Positions 44,625 to 53,707 of a DNA stretch of 64,000 bases are shown piece by piece; the stretch's first letter is position 1, and each line of letters starts with the position of its first letter. A program made the position numbers and the translations under genes. This DNA is from CAMFLJ01 sp965279255 (GTDB lineage Bacteria; Actinomycetota; Acidimicrobiia; Acidimicrobiales; Acidimicrobilacustridaceae), in assembly GCA_965279255.1 (NCBI GenBank), contig OZ257146.1, forward strand, positions 1,736,001-1,800,000, read 5' to 3'. Below the pieces are notes generated by a model that saw only the letters and a program-made list of their open reading frames with translations, was not told the DNA's origin and did no database searches.

Positions 44625-46019
44625 TCAGGCCGAGCCGGCGGCGGCGGCGATGAGGGCCCGGACCTCGGCGACGTGACGGTCGCACGCCTCCCGGTCGGAG
44701 GCCTCGAGGTTCAGCCGCAGCAGGGGCTCGGTGTTGGAAGGACGCAGGTTGAACCACCACGGGTCGGCGGGGTCGGAGCTGATGTCGACGGTGAGCCCGT
44801 CGAGTCGGTCCTGGCTGGCGTCGGCGTAGTGGGTGGCGACGGCCTCGATCACGGCGAGGGGGTCGGGCACCACGGTGTTGATCTCGCCGGAGTCGGCGAA
44901 GCGCTCGTAGGGCTTGCGCAGCTCGGAGAGGGGCAGGCCCGAGACGCTCACGAGCTCGAGCACGGTCATCGCGGCGATGATGCCGGAGTCGGCCCGGTAG
45001 TTGTCGCGGAAGTAGTAGTGGCCGGAGTGCTCGCCACCGAAGCAGGCGCCGGTCTCGGCCATGACCTGCTTGATGTACGAGTGCCCCACCCGCGTGCGCA
45101 CCGAGGTGCCGCCGGCTTCGGCGATGACCTCGGGGACGGCCTTCGAGCAGATCAGGTTGTAGAGGACGGTCTCGCCCGGGTTCTTCCGCAGCATCACGTC
45201 GGCGACGATCGCCGTGGTGAGCGAGCCGGAGACGAGCTGGCCCATGTCGTCGACGAGGAACACGCGGTCGGCGTCGCCGTCGAACGCCAGGCCGACGTCG
45301 GCGCCGGTCTCGAGCACCCGGGCCTGGAGGTCGACCAGGTTCTCGGGCTGGATCGGGTCGGCCGGGTGGTTCGGGAAGGTGCCGTCGAGCTCGCCGTAGA
45401 GCACGTCGAGCTGGAACGGCAGGCCGGCGAAGACCGCCGGGGCCGTGAGCCCGCCCATGCCGTTGGCGGTGTCGGCCACGACCTTGAGCGGCTTCAGCAC
45501 CGACAGGTCGACGAAGGAGTGGACGTGCTCGACGAAGGCGGCGAGGGCGTCGTCGCGGCTCGACACCGTGCCGGGCGTGGCCACCGGGGGGAGCCCCGAG
45601 AGCGTGGCCGCCTCGATCTCCTTCAGGCCGGTGTCGACGCCGATCGGCTTGGCGCCGGCGAGGCAGAGCTTGATGCCGTTGTACCCGGCGGGGTTGTGCG
45701 AGGCCGTGAGCATCGCCCCCGGCGCGTCGAAGTGGCCGGCCGAGAAGAACAGGGCGTCGGTGGACGCCAGGCCCAGGTGCACGACGTCGAGGCCCTGCTC
45801 GGTGGCGCCCTTGGCGAAGGCGTCGGCGAACTCGGGGCCCGACGGGCGCATGTCGTGGGCCACCAGGATGCGGGTGGCCCCCGAGGTGTCGGCGACGAAC
45901 CGGGCGAAGGCCGCACCGACACGCTCGACGATGGTGGCGTCGAGCTGGTCGGGCACCGTGCCGCGGATGTCGTAGGCCTTGAAGATGGCGCCGAGCGAGG
46001 CGGCGTCGAGGGTTGCCAT
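44625..46019 (-). CDS. manB: Phosphomannomutase/phosphoglucomutase
   Basis: 464 residues. Active-site phosphoserine loop TASHNP, metal loop DGDADR, sugar-specificity loop GGEHSGHYYF and phosphate-binding RPSNTEP are all present. It converts mannose-6-P to mannose-1-P, the precursor of the GDP-mannose used by the gmd product encoded near 61 kb. The ATG lies 8 bases after a TAGGGT box, whose TAG is the stop codon of the upstream glycosyltransferase gene. Confidence 0.94.
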   Translation of the reverse strand: MATLDAASLGAIFKAYDIRGTVPDQLDATIVERVGAAFARFVADTSGATRILVAHDMRPSGPEFADAFAKGATEQGLDVVHLGLASTDALFFSAGHFDAPGAMLTASHNPAGYNGIKLCLAGAKPIGVDTGLKEIEAATLSGLPPVATPGTVSSRDDALAAFVEHVHSFVDLSVLKPLKVVADTANGMGGLTAPAVFAGLPFQLDVLYGELDGTFPNHPADPIQPENLVDLQARVLETGADVGLAFDGDADRVFLVDDMGQLVSGSLTTAIVADVMLRKNPGETVLYNLICSKAVPEVIAEAGGTSVRTRVGHSYIKQVMAETGACFGGEHSGHYYFRDNYRADSGIIAAMTVLELVSVSGLPLSELRKPYERFADSGEINTVVPDPLAVIEAVATHYADASQDRLDGLTVDISSDPADPWWFNLRPSNTEPLLRLNLEASDREACDRHVAEVRALIAAAAGSA

Positions 46020-46027
46020 GGGGGCCG

Positions 46028-46033
46028 ACCCTA
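46028..46033 (-). promoter_or_regulatory. -10 box TAGGGT, near-leaderless start of manB
   Basis: TAGGGT followed by 8 bases and ATG at 46019. TAG doubles as the stop codon of the upstream gene. Confidence 0.45.
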
Positions 46034-46960
46034 GTTGAGCCCGAGCGGCATCCCGGTCGTCGCGGCGGCGGCTCCGGCCGCCTCCAGCAGGTCGTCGGCG
46101 GTGAGGTCGTAGCGGCCCTCGGCCGACCACTGCCGCACCCGGAAGAGGTCGCGGACGAGGCGGAGGGCGTCGCGGACGACCCTGACGGTGGACCGGGCCG
46201 AGTTCTCGACCCGCACCGGGACCTCGGCCAGCGAGAGGTGGTAGCGCTCGACGAGGTGGAAGACCTCGACGTCGAAGGCGAAGCCGTCGACCCGGGTGTG
46301 GGCGAAGATCAGGCGGGCCACGTCGGAGCGGAACGCCTTGAGGCCGCACTGGGTGTCGCGGTACTGCCCGAGCAGCACCGCCCGGGTGAGCAGGTTGATC
46401 GCCCGGCCGCCGATCTCGCGCAGTCGCCGGGCCCGCACGAGGGTGGTGGTGTCGGTGTGGCGGCGGCTGCCGACGACGACGTCCCAGCCCTGTTCGGCCA
46501 GCTCCACCAGATCGGGGATCTGGTCGGGGGCGTAGGCGAGGTCGGCGTCGGTGAAGGCGATGGTGCGACCGCTGGCGGCCAGCACGCCCGAGCGCACGGC
46601 GGCACCCTTGCCCCGGTTCTCGGGATGGATGACGACCGTGGCGCCGGCCGCCTCGGCCACCGCGCCGGTGTCGTCGGTGGAGCCGTCGTCGACGACCAGC
46701 ACCTCGAGGCCGCCGTAGGCGGCGAGCGTGTCGAGGTCGGCCTTCAGCCGGGCGACGGTGTGCCCGATGCGGTCCTGCTCCATGTAGGCCGGCACCACGA
46801 CCGTGAGCCGGACGGTGCCAGGGGCCTCACCGCGGTGGTGGCGGCGCACGAGGTCGGCCCGGAGGGGCGAGAGGCCCCGCATCCAGCGGGCCAGGGCCAC
46901 TGCGGTGACCAGGCTCGAGACGACCGCGACGCCGGTGTAGCGCAGGCGGTCATGGGCCAT
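46031..46960 (-). CDS. Family 2 glycosyltransferase (dolichyl/polyprenyl-phosphate type)
   Basis: 309 residues. One N-terminal membrane segment, then a GT2 domain: VVVPAYMEQDRIGHTV, VVDDGSTDDT, ENRGKGAAVRSG, the metal-binding DADLAYAP and DTQCGLKAF, as in dolichyl-phosphate glucose/mannose synthases. It likely charges polyprenyl phosphate with a sugar for GT-C enzymes such as the upstream protein. Start overlaps the upstream gene by 11 bp. Confidence 0.85.
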   Translation of the reverse strand: MAHDRLRYTGVAVVSSLVTAVALARWMRGLSPLRADLVRRHHRGEAPGTVRLTVVVPAYMEQDRIGHTVARLKADLDTLAAYGGLEVLVVDDGSTDDTGAVAEAAGATVVIHPENRGKGAAVRSGVLAASGRTIAFTDADLAYAPDQIPDLVELAEQGWDVVVGSRRHTDTTTLVRARRLREIGGRAINLLTRAVLLGQYRDTQCGLKAFRSDVARLIFAHTRVDGFAFDVEVFHLVERYHLSLAEVPVRVENSARSTVRVVRDALRLVRDLFRVRQWSAEGRYDLTADDLLEAAGAAAATTGMPLGLN

Positions 46961-49688
46961 CGGGCCGGCTCCCCTGCTCGGGTGCCGGGCCGGCGGGAAC
47001 GGGCTCGGCCCCGGGGGGCGCCACGACCTCGGTGCCGGCATCGGGTGCGCGCTCGGGGCCGGGACCGAGGTCGGCCCCGCCGAGGATCATCGCCGTCGGG
47101 TCGAACACCGCGCCCTGCGGGGGCGCGGGCGGGGCCGATCCGGTGTCGGGCGGGGCGCCGTCGGGACCGGGCCCTCCTCCCCCGCCGTCGGGACCGCCCT
47201 CGCCGGGCTCACCCTCGTCGTCGGCACCGCCGCCGACGGGCTGGCGTTGCGGGAACCACGGTCGGGGCTCGGGCAGGTCGAGCGGCCCGCGGCGGATGAG
47301 GAACACCAGGCCCACCACACCGAGCAGGGTGATGAACCAGCCCAGGTAGTCGACGGTGGTGTAGCCGTAGTTCAGGGAGACGTGGGTGGAGGTCGGCACC
47401 ACCACCATGAGGTTGGGGCCCACCCGCCAGGGGCCCTTGGCCCCGTCGGCCTTCCAGTTCGGGAAGTACGACGCCTTCACCAGCACGGGTTGGCCGACGT
47501 CGCTCACGTCGAACTCGATGGAGTCGTTCCCCGTCGAGATGTCGGTGACCGCGACCGGGGTGGTGGGGACCTCGGTGGGGACCTCGTCGACCGTGATGCG
47601 CTGCCAGTCGGAGGGGCCCCCGGCCGCGGGGTACACGCTCCACTGGCTCGGATCGAGATACCAGGGGGTCACGGCGTCGAGCCAGTCATGGGGCTTGACG
47701 TCGGTGAGCACCGCCGGCTGGTTGTCGAGGGGGGCGACCAACTCGCTGTCGGCGACCTCGAAGACCACCCACGGGCCGGACGTGGCGACCTCGGTGAGCG
47801 ACGGGTTCGCCCGGCCCAGGCTGATCATCCCGTCGGAGATCGCCATGTAGTACTTCACACCGAACATCTGGAGGTGCTGGATGCCCAGGTCGAACTGCTC
47901 TGCAGTGGGCGGGCCCGGCACGTAGGGCAGGTCGCGCTGGGCGTTCGACGGTCCGGTCGAGAGCTCGTCCTGGTTGAGGAAGTGGAACGGCGTCGTGGCC
48001 GACGCCTCGAAGTAGAGGCCCTCCATCGACCCGATGCAGCCGTCGGTCCAGAACGGCAGCAGCATCAGCGCCATCGGCGTGCCGTAGCGGTCGTGCTGCT
48101 CCTCGTGCTCCCACATCGCCCGGCCGCAGCCGTTGGTGTCGCCGAGGTCGCCCATCGTCTGCACGATGTCGTGGTACTCGGGGTACGCGGCCTTGCCCTC
48201 GTAGCCGGTGAAGTTCCAGCGGGCCCACGAGGGCACGAAGCTGCTGTCCTTCGTCGACAGGAACAGCCAGTGGTACGAGCCGTCGGCGCGGGTGCCGCCG
48301 AGGTCGACGCTGACGGGGCCGATGCCCACCGAGTTCGGCATCGCCCGCAGCGGCATGGCGAGGGCGATGATCACGAGCAGCGAGCCGACGATGGCCGTGG
48401 CCGCGGTGATGGCGCGGCGGGGCTTCTCGGGGTCGGCCGAGAAGAGCGCGGCGAGCGTGCGGCCGAGCTCGGCCACACCGACGGCCGCGAGGAGGTAGAG
48501 GCAGAGGTACCAGAACGGCAGGAGGCGGGCGTTCCAGAGACGGGTCTGGGGGGTGAACCGGAACCCGATGGCGGCGACGAGGGCCATGACCACGAGGAAG
48601 CCGCCGGCCCGGCGCTTCCAGGCGATCGACATGACGACGCCCAGCAGGGCGAGCACGAGCACCCATTCGATCGGGGGCGAGTTCGACAGCTGCGAGTCGA
48701 GGTTCTGACGCCGGAAGAGGAGGTCGACGTAGGTGGTCTTCTTCTCCCACCCCATGTCGTTCATGTAGGCCGAGCGCAGGTAGAAGGGCACCATCCACCA
48801 CGCGGTGAGGGCCACGCCCACCACGCCCGCGCTCAGCAACCACCAGATCCGCGTGCGCAGGCCGGGGCGGCGCACGAGCGAGACCAGCAGCCACACCACC
48901 GCGCCCGCGATGGCGAAGATGAACGGGATGAGGTGGCAGAGCCCGGTGAGGGCCAGCAGCACCGCGGCCCACGCCCGGTGCTTGCCGGTCTCGAGGCCGC
49001 GTCCGACCACCCCGAGGAAGAGGATGGCGAAGCTCAGCGAGATCGAGAAGGCGAACTCACCGGCCAGGGTCGAGGCGATGTTGCCGCCGTAGATGGAGAA
49101 CGAGCGGTCGAACAGGAACGCGGTGGCGGCCACGGCGAACAGCGGCGCCGCCGGGAACGGGAGCCGGGTGAGCTTGGCGAACGCCCAGCACGCCACCGGC
49201 AGGCTCAGCACACCGCTGATCGCCACCAGCTTGAAGGCCACGCCGTAGGGCAGGATCAGGCTCAGCAGGGCGATCGCGAGCGACGGCAGCACCATGTAGA
49301 ACTGGAACGCGGGGAACCCGGCGTACCAGTCGGGGGTCCAGCCGGTGAGCCGGAACGACGTGAGCAGGTGGTCGCGCAGATAGGCCGGGCCCCACACGTG
49401 GGCACCCATGTCGCCGCCCGCCGGCGTCGACGACGAGAGCACGTTGGCCGGGCCGAGCTGGGTGAAGACGAAGAGCACGCACCCGGCGACGATGATCAGC
49501 GAGAGCCAGGACTCGATCCCCCAACCGCTCGCCCGGTGCAGCGCCGCCCCGGGCCAGGACGCGGCCCGGCTCAGGCGCCCGGGAGGGTCGATGGCGGCGC
49601 CCAGTCGGGCGACGACGGGGTCCTCGAGGTCGACCGCCCCGACGGCGGGCGCGTCGGCGTCGAGGGGCGCGGTGGTGTCATCGGTCAT
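46950..49688 (-). CDS. Large polytopic membrane protein (GT-C/PTPS-related-like)
   Basis: 912 residues with about 12-13 membrane helices in residues 60-470, a periplasmic region about 470-790, a last helix near 800 (YLGWFITLLGVVGLVFLI) and a Pro/Gly-rich cytoplasmic tail. The first loop (GGDMGAHVWGPAYLRDHLLTSFRLTGWTPDWYAGFPAF) and VLVKASYFPNWKADGA resemble actinobacterial membrane glycosyltransferases of the YfhO/PTPS-related type. Overlaps the polyprenyl-P glycosyltransferase gene, a probable donor-supply partner. Confidence 0.75.
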   Translation of the reverse strand: MTDDTTAPLDADAPAVGAVDLEDPVVARLGAAIDPPGRLSRAASWPGAALHRASGWGIESWLSLIIVAGCVLFVFTQLGPANVLSSSTPAGGDMGAHVWGPAYLRDHLLTSFRLTGWTPDWYAGFPAFQFYMVLPSLAIALLSLILPYGVAFKLVAISGVLSLPVACWAFAKLTRLPFPAAPLFAVAATAFLFDRSFSIYGGNIASTLAGEFAFSISLSFAILFLGVVGRGLETGKHRAWAAVLLALTGLCHLIPFIFAIAGAVVWLLVSLVRRPGLRTRIWWLLSAGVVGVALTAWWMVPFYLRSAYMNDMGWEKKTTYVDLLFRRQNLDSQLSNSPPIEWVLVLALLGVVMSIAWKRRAGGFLVVMALVAAIGFRFTPQTRLWNARLLPFWYLCLYLLAAVGVAELGRTLAALFSADPEKPRRAITAATAIVGSLLVIIALAMPLRAMPNSVGIGPVSVDLGGTRADGSYHWLFLSTKDSSFVPSWARWNFTGYEGKAAYPEYHDIVQTMGDLGDTNGCGRAMWEHEEQHDRYGTPMALMLLPFWTDGCIGSMEGLYFEASATTPFHFLNQDELSTGPSNAQRDLPYVPGPPTAEQFDLGIQHLQMFGVKYYMAISDGMISLGRANPSLTEVATSGPWVVFEVADSELVAPLDNQPAVLTDVKPHDWLDAVTPWYLDPSQWSVYPAAGGPSDWQRITVDEVPTEVPTTPVAVTDISTGNDSIEFDVSDVGQPVLVKASYFPNWKADGAKGPWRVGPNLMVVVPTSTHVSLNYGYTTVDYLGWFITLLGVVGLVFLIRRGPLDLPEPRPWFPQRQPVGGGADDEGEPGEGGPDGGGGGPGPDGAPPDTGSAPPAPPQGAVFDPTAMILGGADLGPGPERAPDAGTEVVAPPGAEPVPAGPAPEQGSRPDGP

Positions 49689-49762
49689 GGCTGTCCCATC
49701 GTGGCACCGAGAGGGGCCGCCCTGCGGTCATGGGGCGGACATCGGCGAAACGGGGCACCACC

Positions 49763-50785
49763 TCAACCGAGATGGAACACGAGGGTGGCGGCGGTGACGG
49801 TGTTGAACCCCACGTGGGCCCAGATCGCCGGGCCCAGCCGACCCGACCGCCAGGCCATGTAGCCCAGGATCAGGCCGAAGACGAGCAGCGCCGGGAACTG
49901 CAGCAGCTGCATGTGCGAGGCGGCGAAGAACGCGGCCGACGCCAGGATCGCGAAGGCCGGACGGATCTTGCGGCCGAAGACCCGCTGGGCGAACCCGCGG
50001 AAGTAGATCTCCTCGGCGAGGGGCGCCCCGATGGCGACGACCACGAACACCAGGAAGATCGAGAGCGGGTCGGTGGCCCGGTCGGTGAGCGAGCGGGCGG
50101 CGGCGGAGACGTCCTTGACCCCGATGACCTTGAACAGCAGCCAGTACAGGACCGGCACCATCACCAGCTGCGACGCCACGCCCACGGCGAGGCCGATCGG
50201 GATGTCGATGGCCTTCATCCGCAGGCCGAGCTCGGCGACGACGCCCTTGCCCCGGTTCACGGCGAACCACACCGGGATCAGGCCGAGCCCGAGCCACAGC
50301 GGCAGCTGCATCAGGGCCGTGACCCACAGAGGAGGGGGCACCCCGATGGCGAGGGCCTGGCCGGAGCCGACCTGCGCCGAGGCCTGGCCCACGGCCGCCC
50401 CGACGCCGGTGGGGATGGCGAAGTCGTAGCTGCTCGACGACTGCACCACGACGTAGGCGATGGTCGAGAGGAGCTGACCGGCGAGGAAGGCGATGATCAC
50501 CGCGCCGGCGCCGTAGCGGGGCTTCTCGACCGGGTTGCCGTCGGCGTCGAGCACGACGGCGGCGGCGACCTCGGCGCCTGCCGCCTTGGCCTCGCGGGCC
50601 TTGGCCCGGTCGTCGGCGGCCTGCTGGCGCTTGGCGGACTTGGAGTCGCTGGCGGCCACGGGCACCCGGCCCTTGGGCGCGCCCTTCGGGGCGGGCTTGG
50701 CGTTGGTGCGCGACGAGGGCGCGACCGAGCCGGCCTTCTTGGGCGACGGGTTGCCCCCCGAGGGACGGCGCTTGGCTGGTGTCAC
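49763..50785 (-). CDS. CPBP-family intramembrane metalloprotease
   Basis: 340 residues. The first 95 are Lys/Ala/Pro-rich and cytoplasmic; about seven membrane helices follow. The CAAX-protease/bacteriocin-processing motifs are intact: PLAEEIYFRGFAQRVFG (EExxxR), FAASHMQLLQF (second His) and HVGFN (third). Substrate unknown. GTG 50785 is 8 bases after a TAGCCT box. It is divergent from the DUF3499 gene with a 63-bp gap. Confidence 0.82.
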   Translation of the reverse strand: MTPAKRRPSGGNPSPKKAGSVAPSSRTNAKPAPKGAPKGRVPVAASDSKSAKRQQAADDRAKAREAKAAGAEVAAAVVLDADGNPVEKPRYGAGAVIIAFLAGQLLSTIAYVVVQSSSSYDFAIPTGVGAAVGQASAQVGSGQALAIGVPPPLWVTALMQLPLWLGLGLIPVWFAVNRGKGVVAELGLRMKAIDIPIGLAVGVASQLVMVPVLYWLLFKVIGVKDVSAAARSLTDRATDPLSIFLVFVVVAIGAPLAEEIYFRGFAQRVFGRKIRPAFAILASAAFFAASHMQLLQFPALLVFGLILGYMAWRSGRLGPAIWAHVGFNTVTAATLVFHLG

Positions 50786-50793
50786 GGCCGCCG

Positions 50794-50799
50794 AGGCTA
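50794..50799 (-). promoter_or_regulatory. -10 box TAGCCT, near-leaderless start of CPBP gene
   Basis: TAGCCT followed by 8 bases and GTG at 50785, in a 63-bp divergent promoter region. Confidence 0.4.
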
Positions 50800-50835
50800 C
50801 CGGCAGCGGTCCACGTGCTCGGGCGCGTGCGCAGG

Positions 50836-50841
50836 TACGGT
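50836..50841 (+). promoter_or_regulatory. -10 box TACGGT, leaderless start of DUF3499 gene
   Basis: TACGGT followed by 7 bases and ATG at 50849. Confidence 0.5.
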
Positions 50842-50848
50842 CCCAGGC

Positions 50849-51079
50849 ATGACCCGATCGTGTGCCCGCCCCGGCTGCGGCGAGCCTGCCTGCGCCACCC
50901 TCGGATACGACTACGCCAACCGCACGGTCGACCTCGAGCCACTCGCCGCCGAGGCCCATCCCGCCTACTACGACGTGTGCCGCCGTCACGCCGACAGCCT
51001 CGTGGTGCCCAACGGATGGCGCCTGCTCGACACCCGCCGGGGCGCCGCCGCGCTGGCCGGCCACCTCACCGCCCCCTGA
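50849..51079 (+). CDS. DUF3499 family protein
   Basis: 76 residues. CARPGCGEPACATLGYDYANRTVDLEPLA and YDVCRRHADSL match the actinobacterial DUF3499 family. Cys5, Cys10, Cys15, Cys43 and His46 suggest a small zinc site. Function unknown. Its position between manB and DUF5719 is conserved in actinobacteria, here with a CPBP protease and ftsH added around it. ftsH starts 35 bp downstream. Confidence 0.85.
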   Translation: MTRSCARPGCGEPACATLGYDYANRTVDLEPLAAEAHPAYYDVCRRHADSLVVPNGWRLLDTRRGAAALAGHLTAP

Positions 51080-51102
51080 CAGGGATTTTCGGCACGGCCA
51101 TC

Positions 51103-51108
51103 TAGGCT
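51103..51108 (+). promoter_or_regulatory. -10 box TAGGCT, leaderless start of ftsH
   Basis: TAGGCT followed by 6 bases and ATG at 51115. A GAGG lies only one base from the ATG, too close to act as a Shine-Dalgarno. Confidence 0.5.
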
Positions 51109-51114
51109 TGAGGC

Positions 51115-53112
51115 ATGAGTCCCGAGAGCCCCACCCCTCCCCCCGGTGAGAGTCGCGGCAGCGGCCGTTTCGGGTCCGACCAGGGCTGGCCCCGCTGGAC
51201 GATCTTCGTGCTCGTGGCCGTCGTCCTGGGGGCCATCGGCCTCCAGTTCCTCGCCTCGTCGACCAACAGCGACCAGATCAGCTACGGCGAGTTCATCACC
51301 AAGCTGCAGGACAACGAGGTCAAAGACGCGGCGACCAACAACGCCGACGCCACCTTCGACAACACCAACGGGCACATCTCCGGCACGCTGACCGACGGCT
51401 CGAACTTCAGCACCACCGGGCCCCTCCAGCCCACCGACGCCGACCAGCAGCTCATGACCGAGAAGGGCGTCGACTTCTCGACGCCCACGAGCAGCGTGCT
51501 CGGCACCCTGCTGCCGCTCCTGCTCCCCGTCGCCCTGCTCATCGGCTTCTTCGTCTGGATGCAGCGCCGGGCCCAGGGCCAGATGGGCGGCATCATGTCC
51601 ATCGGCCGCAGCAAGGCCAAGACCTACTCGAGCGAGAAGCCCGCCACGACCTTCGCCGACGTGGCCGGCTACGCCGGGGTGAAGCAGGACGTCACCGAGG
51701 TCGTCGACTTCCTCAAGCACCCCGAGAAGTTCGGTGAGATCGGGGCGCGCATCCCCAAGGGCGTCCTGCTCGTGGGCCCTCCCGGCACCGGCAAGACCCT
51801 GATCGCACGGGCCGTCGCCGGCGAGGCCGGCGTGCCGTTCCTGTCGGTCACCGGCTCGGACTTCATGGAGATGTTCGTGGGCGTCGGCGCCAGCCGGGTG
51901 CGCGACCTCTTCCAGACGGCCCGCAAGATGGGCCGGGCGATCATCTTCGTCGACGAGATCGACTCCATCGGCCGCAAGCGCGGCGCCGGCCTCGGCGGTG
52001 GCCACGACGAGCGTGAGCAGACCCTCAACCAGATGCTCGCCGAGATGGACGGCTTCGAGGTCACCACCGGCATCGTCATGATCGCCGCCACCAACCGGCC
52101 CGACATCCTCGACCCGGCCCTGCTGCGCCCCGGCCGCTTCGACCGCCAGGTCGTGGTCCCGCTGCCCGAGCTCGACGACCGTCGCCAGATCCTCGAGGTG
52201 CACGTCAAGCACAAGCGGATGGCCCCCGACGTCGATCTCGACCTCGTCGCCCGCGGCACGCCCGGCATGAGCGGTGCCGACCTCTCGAACCTCGTCAACG
52301 AGGCCGCCCTCTTCGCCGTGCGAGAAGGCAGCTCCGAGGTCTACAAGCGCCACTTCGAGGAGGCCCGCGACCGGGTGCTCATGGGCCAGCGCCGCGAGTC
52401 CATGGCGCTCTCCGACCTCGAGAAGGAGGCCATCGCCTACCACGAGGCCGGCCACGCGGTGTGCGCCGCGGTGCTCCCCACCGCCGACCCGCTGCACAAG
52501 GTCACGATCATCCCGTCGGGCATGGCCCTCGGCGTCACCATGCAGCTCCCGATCGAGGAGCGCCACATCTACCGCCAGGACTACATCGAGGACTCCCTCG
52601 TGGTCCGCATGGGCGGGCGCATCGCCGAGGAGCTCGTGTTCGGCGTGGTCTCCACCGGCGCCAACAACGACCTCGTGGGCGCCACCGAGCTGGCCCGCAA
52701 GATGGTCCGCGAGTGGGGCATGAGCACCCGAGTCGGCCCCATGGCGTGGGGCTCACAGGGCCAGGTCTTCCTCGGCGAGGACCTCATGCACACCCGCGAC
52801 TACTCCGACGACACCGCCCGGGTGATCGACGAGGAGGTCGAGCGCATCCTCCGCGAGGCCCAGGAGCGCTGCCGCACCGCCCTCACCGAGAACCGCCACG
52901 GGCTCGACCTCGTCGCCCGTGGCCTGCTCGAGCACGAGACCATCGACGGCACCGAGGTCACCCGCCTGCTGGAGCTGGCCCGGTCGGGGTCCACCTCGGC
53001 CAACCCGCACAGCGTGGCCGCCATGAGCGGGCCGGGCTCCAACGGAACCGGCCACGACGGCTTCGGGGGGCCGAGCGGCTTCCCGAGCGTCGACCCGCCC
53101 GCCGAGGGCTGA
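51115..53112 (+). CDS. ftsH: ATP-dependent zinc metalloprotease FtsH
   Basis: 665 residues. Two membrane helices (about 27-46 and 125-143) flank an extracytoplasmic domain. The AAA module has Walker A GPPGTGKT near 221, Walker B IIFVDEID, and the second region of homology ATNRPDILDPALLRPGRFDR. The zinc site is HEAGH near 442. It degrades unfolded membrane and some soluble proteins. Followed by a strong hairpin terminator. Confidence 0.97.
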   Translation: MSPESPTPPPGESRGSGRFGSDQGWPRWTIFVLVAVVLGAIGLQFLASSTNSDQISYGEFITKLQDNEVKDAATNNADATFDNTNGHISGTLTDGSNFSTTGPLQPTDADQQLMTEKGVDFSTPTSSVLGTLLPLLLPVALLIGFFVWMQRRAQGQMGGIMSIGRSKAKTYSSEKPATTFADVAGYAGVKQDVTEVVDFLKHPEKFGEIGARIPKGVLLVGPPGTGKTLIARAVAGEAGVPFLSVTGSDFMEMFVGVGASRVRDLFQTARKMGRAIIFVDEIDSIGRKRGAGLGGGHDEREQTLNQMLAEMDGFEVTTGIVMIAATNRPDILDPALLRPGRFDRQVVVPLPELDDRRQILEVHVKHKRMAPDVDLDLVARGTPGMSGADLSNLVNEAALFAVREGSSEVYKRHFEEARDRVLMGQRRESMALSDLEKEAIAYHEAGHAVCAAVLPTADPLHKVTIIPSGMALGVTMQLPIEERHIYRQDYIEDSLVVRMGGRIAEELVFGVVSTGANNDLVGATELARKMVREWGMSTRVGPMAWGSQGQVFLGEDLMHTRDYSDDTARVIDEEVERILREAQERCRTALTENRHGLDLVARGLLEHETIDGTEVTRLLELARSGSTSANPHSVAAMSGPGSNGTGHDGFGGPSGFPSVDPPAEG

Positions 53113-53141
53113 GCCACCGGCTCGACCACCGCACGAACCGC

Positions 53142-53171
53142 AGAGGGGCCGGCCCACGGGCCGGCCCCTCT
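53142..53171. terminator. Strong hairpin terminator after ftsH
   Basis: AGAGGGGCCGGCCC pairs perfectly with GGGCCGGCCCCTCT (14 bp) around AC. It lies between the converging ftsH and thioredoxin-like genes. No U-tract; probably bidirectional. Confidence 0.8.
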
Positions 53172-53201
53172 CGCGTGCGGGCGGCGCCGTGAGGCGTCGG
53201 G

Positions 53202-53702
53202 TCAGGCCGGGGTGGTGGGCTCGGTCGTGGGCTCGGCGGCGCTCTCGTCGCCGTGCTTCTCGCAGTGCTGCGGGGTGGAGCCCGGTTCGCGGGCCTCGGC
53301 CACCGCGGCCCACAGGTCGGTGGCGGTGAGCGGCCCGAGGAAGTGCTTGCGCACGATGCCGACCTCGTCGGCGATGAGCACCAGGGGCACGGCGTCGATG
53401 CCGTAGCGACGGTGCAGCTCGGGGTCGGCGGTGACCTCGACCTGCTGAACGACGACCGGGCCCTCGGGGCCGGCGTCGAGGGGCACGGCCTTGCCCCACA
53501 CCCCGCCGCAGGCCTCACACGTCGACGAGGTGAACACGACCACGAGCCAGGGGGCGTCGGGGCGGGCGAAGTCGGCCCGGTCGAGCTGCACCGGCACGTT
53601 CCAGTTGGGGCCCGCCGGCGGGGCCGGCTTGCGGCGTTGGAACACCACCGCCACCACCACGGCCACGGCCACCAGCACCAGGGCGATGACGACCCGCTCC
53701 AC
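53202..53702 (-). CDS. Membrane-anchored thioredoxin-like protein
   Basis: 166 residues. N-terminal membrane anchor (VVIALVLVAVAVVVAVV), then a thioredoxin fold with active-site Cys62-Glu-Ala-Cys65 (VVFTSSTCEACGG) and the cis-Pro region AVPLVLIADE. It probably acts outside the membrane on thiols of exported proteins. GTG 53702 lies 5 bases after the DUF5719 stop, so it belongs to the glycosyltransferase-DUF5719 operon. Confidence 0.78.
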   Translation of the reverse strand: MERVVIALVLVAVAVVVAVVFQRRKPAPPAGPNWNVPVQLDRADFARPDAPWLVVVFTSSTCEACGGVWGKAVPLDAGPEGPVVVQQVEVTADPELHRRYGIDAVPLVLIADEVGIVRKHFLGPLTATDLWAAVAEAREPGSTPQHCEKHGDESAAEPTTEPTTPA

Positions 53703-53707
53703 GGCCG